Below, one piece after another: positions 32,779 through 44,672 of a stretch of 64,000 nt of DNA (its first letter is position 1; each line of letters opens with the position of its first letter). The stretch spans positions 149,638,124 to 149,702,123 of the forward strand of contig NC_035441.2 in assembly GCF_002127325.2 (NCBI RefSeq), written 5' to 3'. The DNA is from Helianthus annuus (lineage: Eukaryota; Streptophyta; Magnoliopsida; Asterales; Asteraceae). The position numbers were made by a program, and so were the translations under genes. The notes beneath the pieces are model-generated. The model did not search any database and was not told where the DNA came from. It saw only the letters and a program-made list of their open reading frames with translations.

Positions 32779-35700
32779 CTACCACGGTACATCTACCTCC
32801 TCCTTAAGCTTCTGTTCATACTTCTCAATCTTTGCTTTTAACATACCCGAAATCCCCTCAATCTCCTTAGCTCTTTCCTCCAACTCCTTGCGCTTTTCAG
32901 AAAGTATCTTTAACTTATCTTTAACAAGTTTATACTTGTTTGATGCCTCCGCATACTGCTTTATGTCCGGTGCACCTTTTGATTCGAACACAAGTCTTAC
33001 AAGTGTGCGTATCATATCGCGTAAAAAGTCAACTTTCATGTCGAAACCCTCCAAAGATTTCAGGTACCCATCCCATTTTTCGAACTCTTCCTTGGATGTT
33101 GTGAGATTGCTTGTTTTAATCTCATTAGCAATCATTAAGGTTTGACCAATCAGACCCGCCGCAAACTTCTCATACACGGCTTCCGGATGAAGAAATTCAT
33201 TTTTATACAAACATAGTTTGTAGTAATCCATTCTTTCATCGTCGGTTAGCTCATGGTCAATGCTGTTTCCATTGACCAGAATACGGAAGTCTTCAAAACA
33301 TTTGACTTCTTCGAAAGAGAGACGGAGTTTGGATGGTCTAGAACATTCTTGAACCTCTTGGCTGCTGTTTCCTAGATGTTCAATATGGTGGCCACTAGGG
33401 GGCTCGGATATTGATAGTGTGGGGGACTTTCTGGGCCTTTTAACCTTATTTTGGAGAGACTCTGGATGCTTGTTTTTCTTTGTTTTATGAGTCGGAGTAG
33501 CTGTTTTCCCATCATTAAATTCAATCATATGTATATAGAAAAGGGTAACACATAATTTTAGCTAACACAAAAGTCAAATAGTTACCTGGAGTTACATGTT
33601 CCGAATGTGCTTCCAAATTCAAAAGGCTAACAGCAACATCAGCTTCATTTGAATAATCGTCCTTTAGTATGTAAACCTACAGAAGGAAGAACATTTGCGA
33701 TTACTACACATGTATGTTACAATGGGTCCTGAATAGTTTTACCAATTGTCCCACGCCTTAGGATCGTGCTTTTAGAACTACGTTAACACGCACTTTTTAA
33801 AACCAATGTCATAGAAAAGCATACTATAAGTATTTCACCTTAAATTTGGTTTTTTCAACCAAATGGAAGAGCAAAACATCTCCTTGCTCCAACTTATGTG
33901 TAACTGCAAAGTTATTCCACCCTGCACTAAGAATATGCCTCTGCGCAATATATTTGACCTCCGATTTCTTTCCACTTTCATCTTCAAGTACAAATATAAC
34001 GTCTTCTTTTGATAGAAAAGACTTGCAGAAATGAGCCGGAAGACCCTATGAAACAAGGGGGAGGGGTTTATCTTGTTTTTAAAAAACCTGAAGATTGTTT
34101 GCAAGCAGTTGAAGAGAAAGAGGCATTACCGTACAAAAACCAGAGGTGACTTGTGAGCTAAGCATCACCTTTATACAGCTGGGAAACTCATTTCCAAGAC
34201 TACTCTGAATTTCCTTTGCTCGACTCATGGCAGGTGAACTAAGAACCTGAGCTTTGGAGCTTTTAGTTAGAGACTTCCGTTTTTGCAAGCTGTATGCAAA
34301 ACAGATATAACCATCATTCTTAGGGTCTTATAAAGCAAAAACATAGTACAAAGTAAGACTCACCTTGAACTTGGACCTGGTGCATCGCTTAGTACCTGTT
34401 GATGAAAACCATAGACTGTAAATTCAATGCTATGTAGGAGTAATATATAAACAATGTCAATATATGAACAATTGAACATGCATTTTGTTGTTCGATTTCT
34501 ACCCTATAACAGAACTATTGTTAGGTTTGGGGAGGGTGATATGTATGCGAACTTTCCCCTGTCTCAAGGGATAGATAGGTTGCTTTTAGAGAGAGCATCG
34601 GCTCCAAAGCCAACCGGAGACAAACAAACCCCATTTAAAAAATATATATTGAAAAAAAATTATAATAAGTAGAAATAAAAGGAAACTACCAATAACCAAA
34701 AAAAGTGGTGAAGGAGTCCACATAAAGTGTGGGATAAACCTAAGCTCAAATGACCAACAAAGACACATTTGTACCCCTTCTAGAACTCCTTAACCTTCAT
34801 TATACGTCTGCACAGAATCCTATCCTGAACCATGTACTTAGAGAGGCGCAACGCTATCATATCCTGTCTAACCGACTCATCCCAAGATAGTTTCGGCATG
34901 CCTCTACTCCTCTCCTCCATAATGAGAGCTTCCACTGCTCTAACTGGCATTGTTGTATGCCTCCTATTCACATGCCTAAACCATCTCAATCTCCCTTTCA
35001 TTTATCTTATCCGATATACTAGCCGCTCCTAACATTTCACAACAAAAACTCATTTCTTATTCGGTCTAACCTTGTGTGCTCTCATATCCACCTCAACATT
35101 CTCATTTTTGCTACCCCCATCTTGCGTGCATGTGTCTTCTTAATTGCCTAATAGTCTGTTTCATACAACATAACTGGTCTAACTGCAACCCTATAATATT
35201 TGCCCTTAATCTAATTGAGAAATTCTTGTCATAGAGTACCCTAAGGTGTAACATTCCTATTTTTATCATATAAGAATTTTAGGTTTGTATAAAAACCACT
35301 AGTAACTAGTAACTAGTTTATTTTTAATATAATTATTCGACCTAAATAGTTTTAAAAAACTATTTTATATAGTTGATTGAAATATTATAATTAATTGGCC
35401 TATATGGGTGACATTTCTAAATAAAATAAAAGTATATAAAAACTTATATTATTATTTGGGTAGATTACGGATAAGTTAAAAATTAGAAATATGAAATATT
35501 TAGACGGACCCATGAACGGTTTAAATAAATTAAATTATAAAAATACATTGTATTTGAACCTACTCTGTTTTTAATGAAACTTGGTTCAAAATGTAGACAA
35601 AAATATTCTCGTTCTAATGATATTCATTGTCTTATAAAACGCCATATTTTAGAAATTATAAGCGCCAAATAAGTGAAGCTGTTGAATTAATTATAATAAT

Positions 35701-38700
35701 AAAATATTAAATCTAAACTTAATTTTAAAATATAAACTTCATGCATACGTGTGTATGCATAATCCAAAAAGAAATGGAAAATAATAATAAAATAGAAATC
35801 AAGATATTTTGAAATTCTATTCACAATGCACGTGTAATAATAAAATTTAACAAAACATATGAGAGTGCATCATATGCTACGTGTATGAAGTGTAGTAGTG
35901 TATACCTGTCTAATAAACATGATCCGCTCCAAAGTTTAAGTTTCAATTTTTAACTATAAATACCACAGCAGGAATCTTTTCAAAAATTACACACTCCTTT
36001 CCTTTTCCTATTCTCTACGTCTCGATTTTTCTCTCTCTAAAATTGTAGCTTTTTATTATTTCACTAATAATAATAATAAAGCCATGTCCCGTTTTAAGTA
36101 TTTTAACTCCCGATCACCGCTACCCTTTTCGATTGATCTGAGCCCCATAACGCATGTCAGGGCTCTGCCCGACTAAGTTCATTTGGGTTCTGTCTCGTGA
36201 CATAGGGACAAGGTTGAATTAGGGGTACTATACTTAACACGAGTGCATTATATATTTTTAATAAGCTTGGAAGTTATACCCAAGATTTATACGAGGAGAC
36301 TTTCTAGTTGAACCCTAAAGTTACATCTCACCATTTTATTCTCTTTTTGTGATTCACCAAAAATTATTATTTATTATTTTATTTTGTCAAATAAGAAACC
36401 CTATTTGAGACCCCCAAGTAATCCTGCACAACCCCTAAAATTTTCAGAACAATCAGAAACAGGATCAGGGCCCCTAAAACTCAGGGGGGGTATTCCCTAG
36501 TTAGTAATATCTACACAGTTTGTTGTCGAAATCGAATTTTAACGAACGGTTGACTCAGCTAGGCTACCAGGACACGTGGCTACCTTATGCTAGAAGGGCA
36601 CCCCTCGCGCCACGCGACAGGCTCTCGCGCCACGCGAGGGAGCCGTTTTTCCAGTATAAATAGAGGAGTTTGGCACTTGAATTCTGGCTTCGGTTCGACG
36701 TTAAAATTCACTATGTGCACTGAGATATCGTTCAATTACTATAAAAACACACACGATCACGAAACGCTGCTACGATACAGGGTATTAACTCAATCGCTGC
36801 TAGGATTCAATGTCCAATCGATTGAAACTATCCGATGAATGTTTAAGTGCGGCTCAAACACGGGTTATACTTTATCATTCGTCGTGATTCCGACAGGATG
36901 TTTGATTGTCGCCCGAACTCGGGCTATACTCTGTCCTTCGTTGCAAATCCACTGGATGTTTAAGTATCGCACTTTGTCATTCGTTGTGAGGGTTTAATCT
37001 CGTGAGTTATCGTAAATGCCGTATTAGTTATTTACCTAGTTTCGTGTGCATTATTGTTTAAATTAGGTTATCAGTCTTATCAGTAGGCTAAACTTCACCC
37101 CATACACTTACAATCAAAGTAGATGCTAATTCTCAGAAGAATTTGAATCAGGAAGCTTGTTAAATCAATACTGCATGCTTATAATGTGAGTCATTCTCTA
37201 GTTACCAAATTTGCTTTCAAAATCATGTTTGGTTTCAAAGTTATAATTACAGGGATTAAGTCTTTGTAGTCTTCATTACAGCCGGTATGTGGGGTTTTGT
37301 ATACATTACTTGTTATCCGTCACCATTGGAAAACGGGTTAGCCAAGGGGTGATATGACCATAGTCACAGACACCATTGGACAACGAGATAGCCAATAGGT
37401 GGTCGAGTGACAAATACCGTGGGTATATGGTTGACATGTATAGACATTGTAATCGCTCTTAATACTGTAAATTATAACTATGAGTCATTTTGTGCAAACT
37501 GAATGAACTCACTCAGTATTTCCTGCTGACTAAACCTTTTTAAAATGCATTCCAGGTGATTACAGTAGATTGAAATAAGAGTTGGATACGGCACCAAAAA
37601 GGCTTACAGAAGTGGCTTGATTTATTAAATAAATTAAATTAAGAAAAGTTGTTTTATGTAATCGGGTTTATCCCATATTAAAAGCTACCTTTGTAAAACA
37701 TGGGTTTTATCCCATCTATTTAATAAATAAAATCCGGTGTTTCTAAACTCTGATATTTTTCCTAACTCACGGTCCTGATGAAATTTCCGCTGCAATATTT
37801 TTCTAAATAACCACCGGTACCACTTGGCTGCTCGCGGCTCCCGATTCCGTCCAGGGTGGATCGGGGGTCGTGACATAAGGTCACCCTCTACCTACACCAG
37901 CCAGCCAGCCTTCCTGAACTCTTTCACATCACTGTCTATTTCTCCATCATATTATACAAATGATCCTAGATACTTAAACTTGGTTGCCTGAGGAACCACT
38001 TGACCTTCGATGGTGACCTGGGTATCGATATCATTGGCTGCAACACTAAAGCCACATGCTAGATACTCGGTCTTAGAACAACTAATCTTTAAGATTATGC
38101 TTTCTAAAGAAGCTCGCCACTCCTCTAGTCTTTCACTTAGGCTATGTTTACTTTTCATGACTAAGACAATATTAGTAACGAAAAGCATGCACACGGAAGT
38201 GCCTCCTGGATCAACTTCGAAAACACATCCACGACAACCGCAAAAGAAATTAACTCAATGTGGCCCTTGATGGAGGCCTACCTCGACAAGCAAGAATTTG
38301 GGTATCACCCACAGGGGTATGAATATTTGTTTTTATCTTAGCATACATATTCCTAGTTAATTCTATATACTTCCATGAACTCGTCTACCCTCTAGACTAT
38401 CTAAAATCAATCTACGTGGGACATTGTCGTACGCCTTTTCAAGGTCAATAAAAACCATATGCTAATCTCTCTTCTGCTCCCTATATTTTTTCATTAGTCT
38501 CTCCTAATAATGTGAATGGGTTTTGTAGTTGATCGTCCTGGCATGAAACCAAAATGGTTAACTGTAACTTGGTTCTCTCTCCTAACTCTAGCCTCAATGA
38601 CTCTCTCCTATAACTTTATAGCATGAACTAGCAGGTTAATCTCCCTATAATTCCCATAACAATGAGCGTCTCCTTTGTTCTTATAAAGTGGGATTACAAC

Positions 38701-39322
38701 ACTACTCCCCCATTAAATCATAAATACATTTAAATACATAACAATAATGGCAGCAACAACAACATGAGTGTAACCACGAGTGTAACGATAAAATCAAATC
38801 TCATAGGTACGAGATAACATATTAATTAATCCAAACAAAGTTATTATTTTCCTCAAATAGTTCCAGTGATCTTAAAGCTTTACCACTAAATCATAACTAG
38901 ATTTAAGTACGCAACAATAATGTAAGTAATAACAACAACGTTAGTGTAAAATGAAGCAAATTCTTACGGTATTAATCTTCGGAGATGGGCCTTCCTTTTG
39001 CGTGTCAGTTTGGAAACCCACAAATCTAGTCGGCTTTGATTTTCGACGTTTACTCTATAAAAAATACAACCAGATCCAATGTTAACTATCTGATTTTAAG
39101 CAAATACATCGACAAATCGATCAAGAACATGTAACAATATAAGATTAGAGATACCTTTGAAGGATCGCAGGGAACATGTGGTTGTGAGATCAAAATATTT
39201 GTCAATTGAGATGGAATAAAGTTCTCTTCAGCAGAACTAGGGTTGATGTCGTTGTTTCTAGTGATATTAGGATCGTAACATACCACGGCTGAGTTTAAAT
39301 CTCTGGTGACTGGAGCTGCCAT
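32779..39322 (-). CDS. B3 gene 2: B3-domain DNA-binding protein, 7 exons, 488 aa
   Basis: Proposed exons (minus): 39322-39155, 39054-38968, 34395-34364, 34289-34130, 34045-33839, 33676-33586 and 33500-32779. They total 1467 nt, in frame, all with GT-AG junctions. The B3 fold spans about residues 131-225 (KSFLSK, LSAGWNNFAVTHKL, QGDVLLFHL). Basic SKRRKSK near residue 57 may be a nuclear signal. The C-terminal half has KCFEDFRILV and a charged coiled-coil tail ending DVPW. Same family as gene 1: exons 3, 5, 6 and 7 have identical lengths (32, 207, 91 and 722 nt). Role by family: nuclear DNA-binding regulator, target unknown. Intron 2 is 4572 bp, swollen by a LINE and a solo LTR. No coding damage was seen. 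Confidence 0.87.
34770..35246 (-). pseudogene. RTE LINE fragment, 3' part, in B3 gene 2 intron 2
   Basis: The minus strand encodes the RTE C-terminal region (LRWFRHVNRRHTTMPVRAVE and DESVRQDMIALRLSKYMVQD), homologous to 28944-29270 but with stops upstream. It continues into 37876-38715 once solo LTR F and one TAAGG are removed. It is decayed and non-functional. Confidence 0.82.
35247..37875 (+). mobile_element. Solo LTR F, 2629 bp, inserted in the LINE
   Basis: Starts TGTAACATTCC and ends GGGTCGTGACA, with a perfect 5-bp duplication TAAGG at 35242-35246 and 37876-37880. Terminal style matches Tekay-like LTRs (elements A, C, D, E), read on plus. TATA boxes lie at about 35956 (CTATAAATAC) and 36655 (TATAAATAG). 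No gag or pol is present, so recombination between two LTRs probably removed the body. It contains several imperfect tandem repeats (36835-36990, 37320-37410). Confidence 0.88.
36604..36660 (+). promoter_or_regulatory. Doubled CTCGCGCCACGCGA word next to a TATA box in solo LTR F
   Basis: CTCGCGCCACGCGA occurs at 36604-36617 and 36624-36637; each has a TCGCG/CGCGA stem. A TATA box TATAAATAG starts at 36655, 17 bases later. The position suggests a promoter element of the LTR. Confidence 0.6.
37876..38715 (-). pseudogene. RTE LINE fragment, 5' part, in B3 gene 2 intron 2
   Basis: The minus strand carries RT motifs in order: VIPLYKNKGD and NYREINL, then FGFMPGRST, FIDLEKAYDNVPR, and the thumb region (RLEEWRASLE, KTEYLACGF, TKFKYLGSF). 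Frameshifts and stops interrupt it. Same LINE as 34770-35246. The 5' end is truncated near 38715. Confidence 0.85.
38700..38967. repeat. Imperfect direct repeat in B3 gene 2 intron 2
   Basis: The segment around 38712-38795 recurs, diverged, at 38880-38955 (ACTAAATCATAA, AACAATAATG, AACAACAAC, GTGTAA words). Non-coding. Confidence 0.5.
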
Positions 39323-40073
39323 TATTAGAGGATTTGATCGCAGAGAGATTGAAGGGAAAACGCACAATGATGGATCATGTTGGTGTTTGTGCTTTTTTAG
39401 GCCTTGATCGTAGTATATCATATTATGCAATACAATATAATATTGTATCATATTACATAAGATTACATCATATTATACTCGACCATTCACATTGGGTTCA
39501 CTATCTTCATCTAACAAAAAATCACCTTTATCTTTATGTTTTATTCATCATCTCTATTTCTGTCCAACTATAAACCACCACATCTCAAAAAATATAGAGA
39601 ATGCATGTGAGGAATGAATATGAATCCATACATCTGAGGAATGGAAAATATATCTGAAAAATTTTATTAATTAAATAAAAAACGAGTTGAACCCAAGCTA
39701 AACTCGAGGTTGAAAAACTAGTTACGATTCTGGATCGAGCTTTAGAAATAAAGTTTCGAAATGAGCCGTAATTGAACTCGAGCTCGAGCTTTCGTATGTT
39801 ACCGTGCTCAGCAAATTGTGATCGTAATACATTGTTGTGTAATTTTGGGTTACAATGGTGTTGTTTATATAGAGCACATTTTACACATTAAGTCCCTATA
39901 ATATTACAATAGTTAGTTGGTCTAATACTCCCTCACAAGCTAAGCGCGTTAGAGAGTTAACTTGAAATGTAAAAACTAATAAAACTAAACTAAAAGCTTG
40001 ATCCATTAGCTAATCCAATTTAAGGCCCACCATTAGTTGATCCAAAATTATATGCTTTGCACTCTAGTCCGCA
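39323..40073. other. Upstream region of B3 gene 2
   Basis: Presumed promoter of the leftward B3 gene 2; no TATA box was assigned. The stretch 39660-39800 contains a few GAGCTCGAGCT words like hAT MITE 2, possibly a remnant. No gene seen. Confidence 0.4.
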
Positions 40074-42292
40074 TGTCACACCCCGATTTCCACGTGTATC
40101 ACCGGTGGGCCCGGTGGGGGATTACCGTGACGTAGTTGGCAACAATATAGTCAAACCACACAATTATATGAATGCACAGCGGAAGCTTTAAAGATAAATA
40201 TATACTTCAACCTCTGGTTGTAATATCAAATGTATTACAGAAGTCGAATGTATCCACAGCGGATCAAAATAATAAAATATTGTTCATTCAGATACGGCAT
40301 CGAGTTTGCGAGACTATTCATGATGCTTAGGAAGCTAATACCAGCCAATTTCGTATAGTACCTGCACTTAATCTTTTTGGGGAAAATACGTCAGTTTACA
40401 CTGGTAAATACATTCAACTGACACATTTGAAAATGTTTATTTAAAATTGATTTGAATGCACAAGGCACAAACTCTTTTATAACTTGGGAAAATTATTAAA
40501 ATCTTGTGAACGTATTACATGTTCTTTTATGCGTTCAGTAGCCCGGATCGTGCCGGGTTAAAGATTAATAGACACACCACATTGCGTAAAACCGTAGTAT
40601 AGAAACCAACGGCTACGTCTTTTAATTAAATGTTGACAATATATACCGGGTGTACGCCTACACCGGGATGTCGAGGTCGTGGCCATTTCGTAAAATGATG
40701 CCAAGGATATCCGGGACAACGGTCATTAACCCCCCAAAGGCTTTTAAGAAACAAAACTGTTTAAATGAGCCGATCATAATATTTAATTAACCACCTAAGC
40801 GATGGAAGATATGATGCTCAATCAAGCGGTAAATATTATACCGTATCCCAAGCCCGTATAGGGGAAATAAGTTAAAAGTATTTACCTTTGCAAGTATTAT
40901 TCCTTAATTTGATTAAATCACCGATAGCTTTTACTGGGCTCCTAATCTGGAACGAAGGTTTTAATTATCCTCTTAGAATCCTAACGGGTCTTTATATTGG
41001 CCGTAGCCTAGACCGGTTGGTTTCGGAATATAAATATGGTTTAATCGCGCGAAAAGGCGAAAACCGAGAATGGAGTGTGATTATGCCCCAACAAGTTCAG
41101 AGACTTGTTTTATATAGGTTTAAGGTTCACACTCTGGATTTTGGGGTTCAAATAATATAATTTGACCCGTATCGGCTAATTTATGAAAACTAGTTCCATA
41201 AGCCGAACCGTGCGCGCAATAGGCGAAACGGTTAACCATGAGAGTCTTACGCTTATTTCCTAAGTCAATATGCCTTAAAGAGGTTGTGGTATCAGTATGA
41301 TACCTTCCGTGGTGCCCGTAACGAGTTTAAGTTAATATTACGCCCCGTAGGGGTTTTTCGGTCATTTTAAAGACTTTTAAAGAGCTTTTCGAGTTCTACA
41401 GGAAATCTGAGTTTCCCGAACAGTTTATAAAGTTTAAAATGCTTTATTTATTATTTAAAATCAGTAGCAACTGGAATCGGGTCAAAAGACCTTGTAGAGC
41501 TCATGTTTTGGCCGAAAAGGGCATATTCGGTATTTACCGAACCGTAGCCATAACCGCCGGTTATGAGCAAGGTAAAAATTATTAAAAATCTTTAAAATTC
41601 CAGAAATATTATTTTACAACAGTGGGTAAAAGTTTTGGTGACGAAATCTTGGTTTAGATATGCGTTATGCTAATTGCGCCGTTTATTACAAAAGTTCACT
41701 TTAATTGCGCTTTTTAGCATAACTCTCATTCTAGACCTCGGATTGACGTGAAACTTTAAGGACATGCTCATAATTTGGTAAGCAAGGTTATGGTCCGTTC
41801 ACGTGTCCGAAATACTCGTTTTATTTTTAAAAGGCCGTTACGGTCAACTTTTAGGCGACTAACGGAAATGCGTAAAAGACTCGGATAAATCATGAACCGG
41901 TCACAGAGGGTTAAACCATCATGTAACCTGGTCCTAAGAGAGTCCTAAGGCATATCTATACCTCACTAAAACGGGTCAGAACTGAAGTCAAAGCAAAAGT
42001 CAAACTTTTGCGACATTCGGCTCCGAACCGGGTCAATATAGCAAATGGTCGATTCAAACGAGCGCAAACAAGTTTTTATACTTAATATCATGTTTTATGA
42101 GTGTCTAAACAGGTTCCATAGCATATACATTACAGATTATGCAAGAATCGCAAAAATAGCTTTCTGTTGACTTTTTAACCGTTCGTTTGACTCGACATTT
42201 GAGCTAGTTAGAGTGGCGATCAGAGGGAACCCTTTCAGAGGTTTATTACCCACATAAATGCCAACTCATAACCACTTTTGATTCGTCATAAG
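40074..42292 (-). repeat. 3' LTR of element C, outer part
   Basis: Begins TGTCACACCCCG and continues, after solo LTR E and one ATAAG copy are removed, at 44673-45808. Together they make about 3355 bp, close to the 3394 bp of element D's LTR. The ORF at 40888-41160 is not supported as a gene. Confidence 0.75.
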
Positions 42293-42837
42293 TGTCACAC
42301 CCCCAAAATCCACCTGCGGAGTACCACCGCTTGGGAGCGTGACTGACCAGGATCAAGCCATCAATCATATCAAACATAGCATTTAATAGTAATGAAAGTA
42401 ATTAATGTAATTCATCATGACATGATTGATGTTTCAAAACCAAACATTGTTTAAGTAGCGGAAGCATAGTAATGTAAACTCAAAATAGTTATAAGTTCAA
42501 ATGACGTTCATGATCCGTATCTCACAACGACCTGCTCCTCCCTGTGCAAGCTCCATAATGTACCTAAGGTCCTGCAAGGCATGCAGCAAAATAATCAACA
42601 AACTAGTTGAGCGAGTTCACAGAAAGTAAGTTCATAACATAGTGCATAAGTATAACTAGTGGGGGCTTCCCATACTAGTGTGTACTAAAGGTGGGGGCTT
42701 CCCAAACCTTGTGTTTATATTACCGGTGGGGGCTTCCCACGTTTATCCTTACTAATGAGGGCTTCTCATTAGTGGTACTTACTAGACTAACTTCCAAACA
42801 TGTGTTCTTCTTTACCGAGAACAGGAATACGTACTGG

Positions 42838-43060
42838 GTCACGTAGGCTTTACGTGACGTGCCCTTCCCCGAGGACAGTGGTACGCGTGGGGGCTACGTA
42901 GGCTTTACGTAGCGTGTCCTTCCGACCCGGAAGACAGTAGAAGGTATTGGGTTACGTAGGCTTTACGTAACGTGTCCTCCCGACCCGGGAGACAAATGGC
43001 AAATACGGGGTTACGTAGGCTTTACGTAACGTGTCCTGACTATCCTGAGGACGATGGTCT
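42838..43060. repeat. Four 55-59 bp tandem repeats with two inverted stems each
   Basis: ACGTAGGCTTTACGT recurs at 42841, 42896, 42954 and 43013. Each unit also has a second stem such as CCTCCCGACCCGGGAG. Preceding it at 42658-42780 the word GTGGGGGCTTCCCA recurs three times, with a fourth diverged copy. Confidence 0.85.
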
Positions 43061-43558
43061 ATAGTCTAGTGAATGCGTAAGTACGAGTAACTCTTTCAAT
43101 ATCAACATTTCCAACCCAATTCCCAACCCGGGAATCCCATGCCTTGGCTGTGTGAACTCACCTTGGTTTGCTCGGCAGATACACAAATAGTACAGGTAGC
43201 AAGTAAATGGTCAACCACGTCCTATCATGGTTATTATACGAGTCAGGTTTTGACTAAGGTAATACACGTGTGCATCACATATGTTAACACGTTACTATCA
43301 CGTATGCATGTAAACAGGTAAGAGCATAGCATTAACATTCATGTGCGATCCAATGTCTAAGCCCGAAAGTCAATCAGCCCACATAACATTCAACCAATTC
43401 ATATAACGGCCCAATCTAAACAGTCTAGATTCTCAATCGGCCCAATTAGTAAACGCATACTTGTCCAATAGCAAACAGTCCACAAATCCAAACATTTGGC
43501 CCAAACGATTGGGCCCGTGACAGTGTGCGTCCAAAATAATGTACGTGCATATCGGTCT

Positions 43559-43735
43559 CGAGTCGCAACGGGGATTACGAGTCGCAACCGCTGGTTACGA
43601 GTCGCAACAGGTGGTCTCGGCTCGTCATGGTCTGGTTACGAGTCGCAACGGGACCCGCAACCAAGGTTTCGACTGATGCTGTTGTGTGTGAGGTTCCGAG
43701 TCACAACAGGACCCGCAATCTCGGTTTCGACTCGC
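43559..43735. repeat. CGAGTCGCAAC word array in solo LTR E
   Basis: CGAGTCGCAAC occurs at 43559, 43578, 43598 and 43639, and as CGAGTCACAAC near 43697, with GGGACCCGCAA and GGTTTCGACT variants between. Spacing is irregular (19-41 bp), so this is not a simple satellite. Confidence 0.85.
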
Positions 43736-44672
43736 CATCCGTGTGACTAACAACTTGTAACAGGTTTCCATGTTTCATGCAATCAGTTTCGGTTACACGC
43801 ATTGATGCAAATCAATTAACATTATCAGTTTCCAAGTTTGACTACAACAATTAACAGTTTCTATCTTATTCAATATCCGATCAAACAAGCATAATTCACA
43901 TGTTCTTATCAAGAACCCTAACCGAAGCATACATGAATACATCCTAACATATGAGCAAAACCATAACAATTCATATAATCATATAGCCGAGATCATCAAT
44001 TAATCCGATTTACTTAGCACATGAACCAACTATGATCCGATTACGTCAACACACATGGCCGGTTATCATGAGTACTATCAATTAGTATCACGTCATACGA
44101 TCATGCAAACCATACATCATTCAATCATAATAACCAAACAAATCGATTAGTATCATTCGGTATACAACATCAAAAACAAGCCGATGGACATGAGAAATTT
44201 CACATGAATCATACATCAACCAAGCAAACATACTAACCGATTACGAGTAAAGAGGTGACTCGAACTAGAAGGTGATCGCCGGTCGCTTGGTGCCTTTGCC
44301 GCCGGGTTTGCGTGAGAGAGAGAGAGAGCAAGAGCTTCTAGGGTTTTGTGACTTGTGTGTGTTTTGCAACTAATGAGAAAACAAGTCCCTAAGGAGTGTT
44401 TTGTTTGTTTGCGCATAAGGGGTGTGGGCCGAGCCCACTCGGTTGCCTAATGGGTCCGCGTACAAGGTGTGGCCCAAAGGGCTTGTGCACTCGAATGTAG
44501 TGTTGTGCGGTTCGGGTCATGATGTGCGGTTCGGGTTCGTGTAACATTCACATAACATACATACACATAAGGCACATAACATCACATATCAAGTATTCAT
44601 TCAATTAATAACGTTCTCATAAACACGTATCGTTACACAAAGTAAGTCTAAAGTTCGAGTTGTCACAATAAG

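Larger units (their letters stand above)
42293..44667 (-). mobile_element. Solo LTR E, 2375 bp, inside element C's LTR
   Basis: Starts TGTCACACCCCC and ends GAGTTGTCACA. A perfect 5-bp duplication ATAAG lies at 42288-42292 and 44668-44672. Orientation is minus by its termini. It includes a hairpin-rich tandem array (42838-43060), a CGAGTCGCAAC word array (43559-43735) and a CT-rich tract on minus (about 44310-44335), as in plant 5' UTRs. No internal coding region. Confidence 0.87.

Noticed and set aside
34454..34768. Short ORFs in B3 gene 2 intron 2
   Set aside because: Low-complexity hydrophobic or chance frames beside a decayed LINE.
39086..39451. Independent 121-aa gene
   Set aside because: Its useful part from the internal ATG at 39322 is exon 1 of B3 gene 2, ending at a donor at 39154; the rest is intron read-through or upstream sequence.
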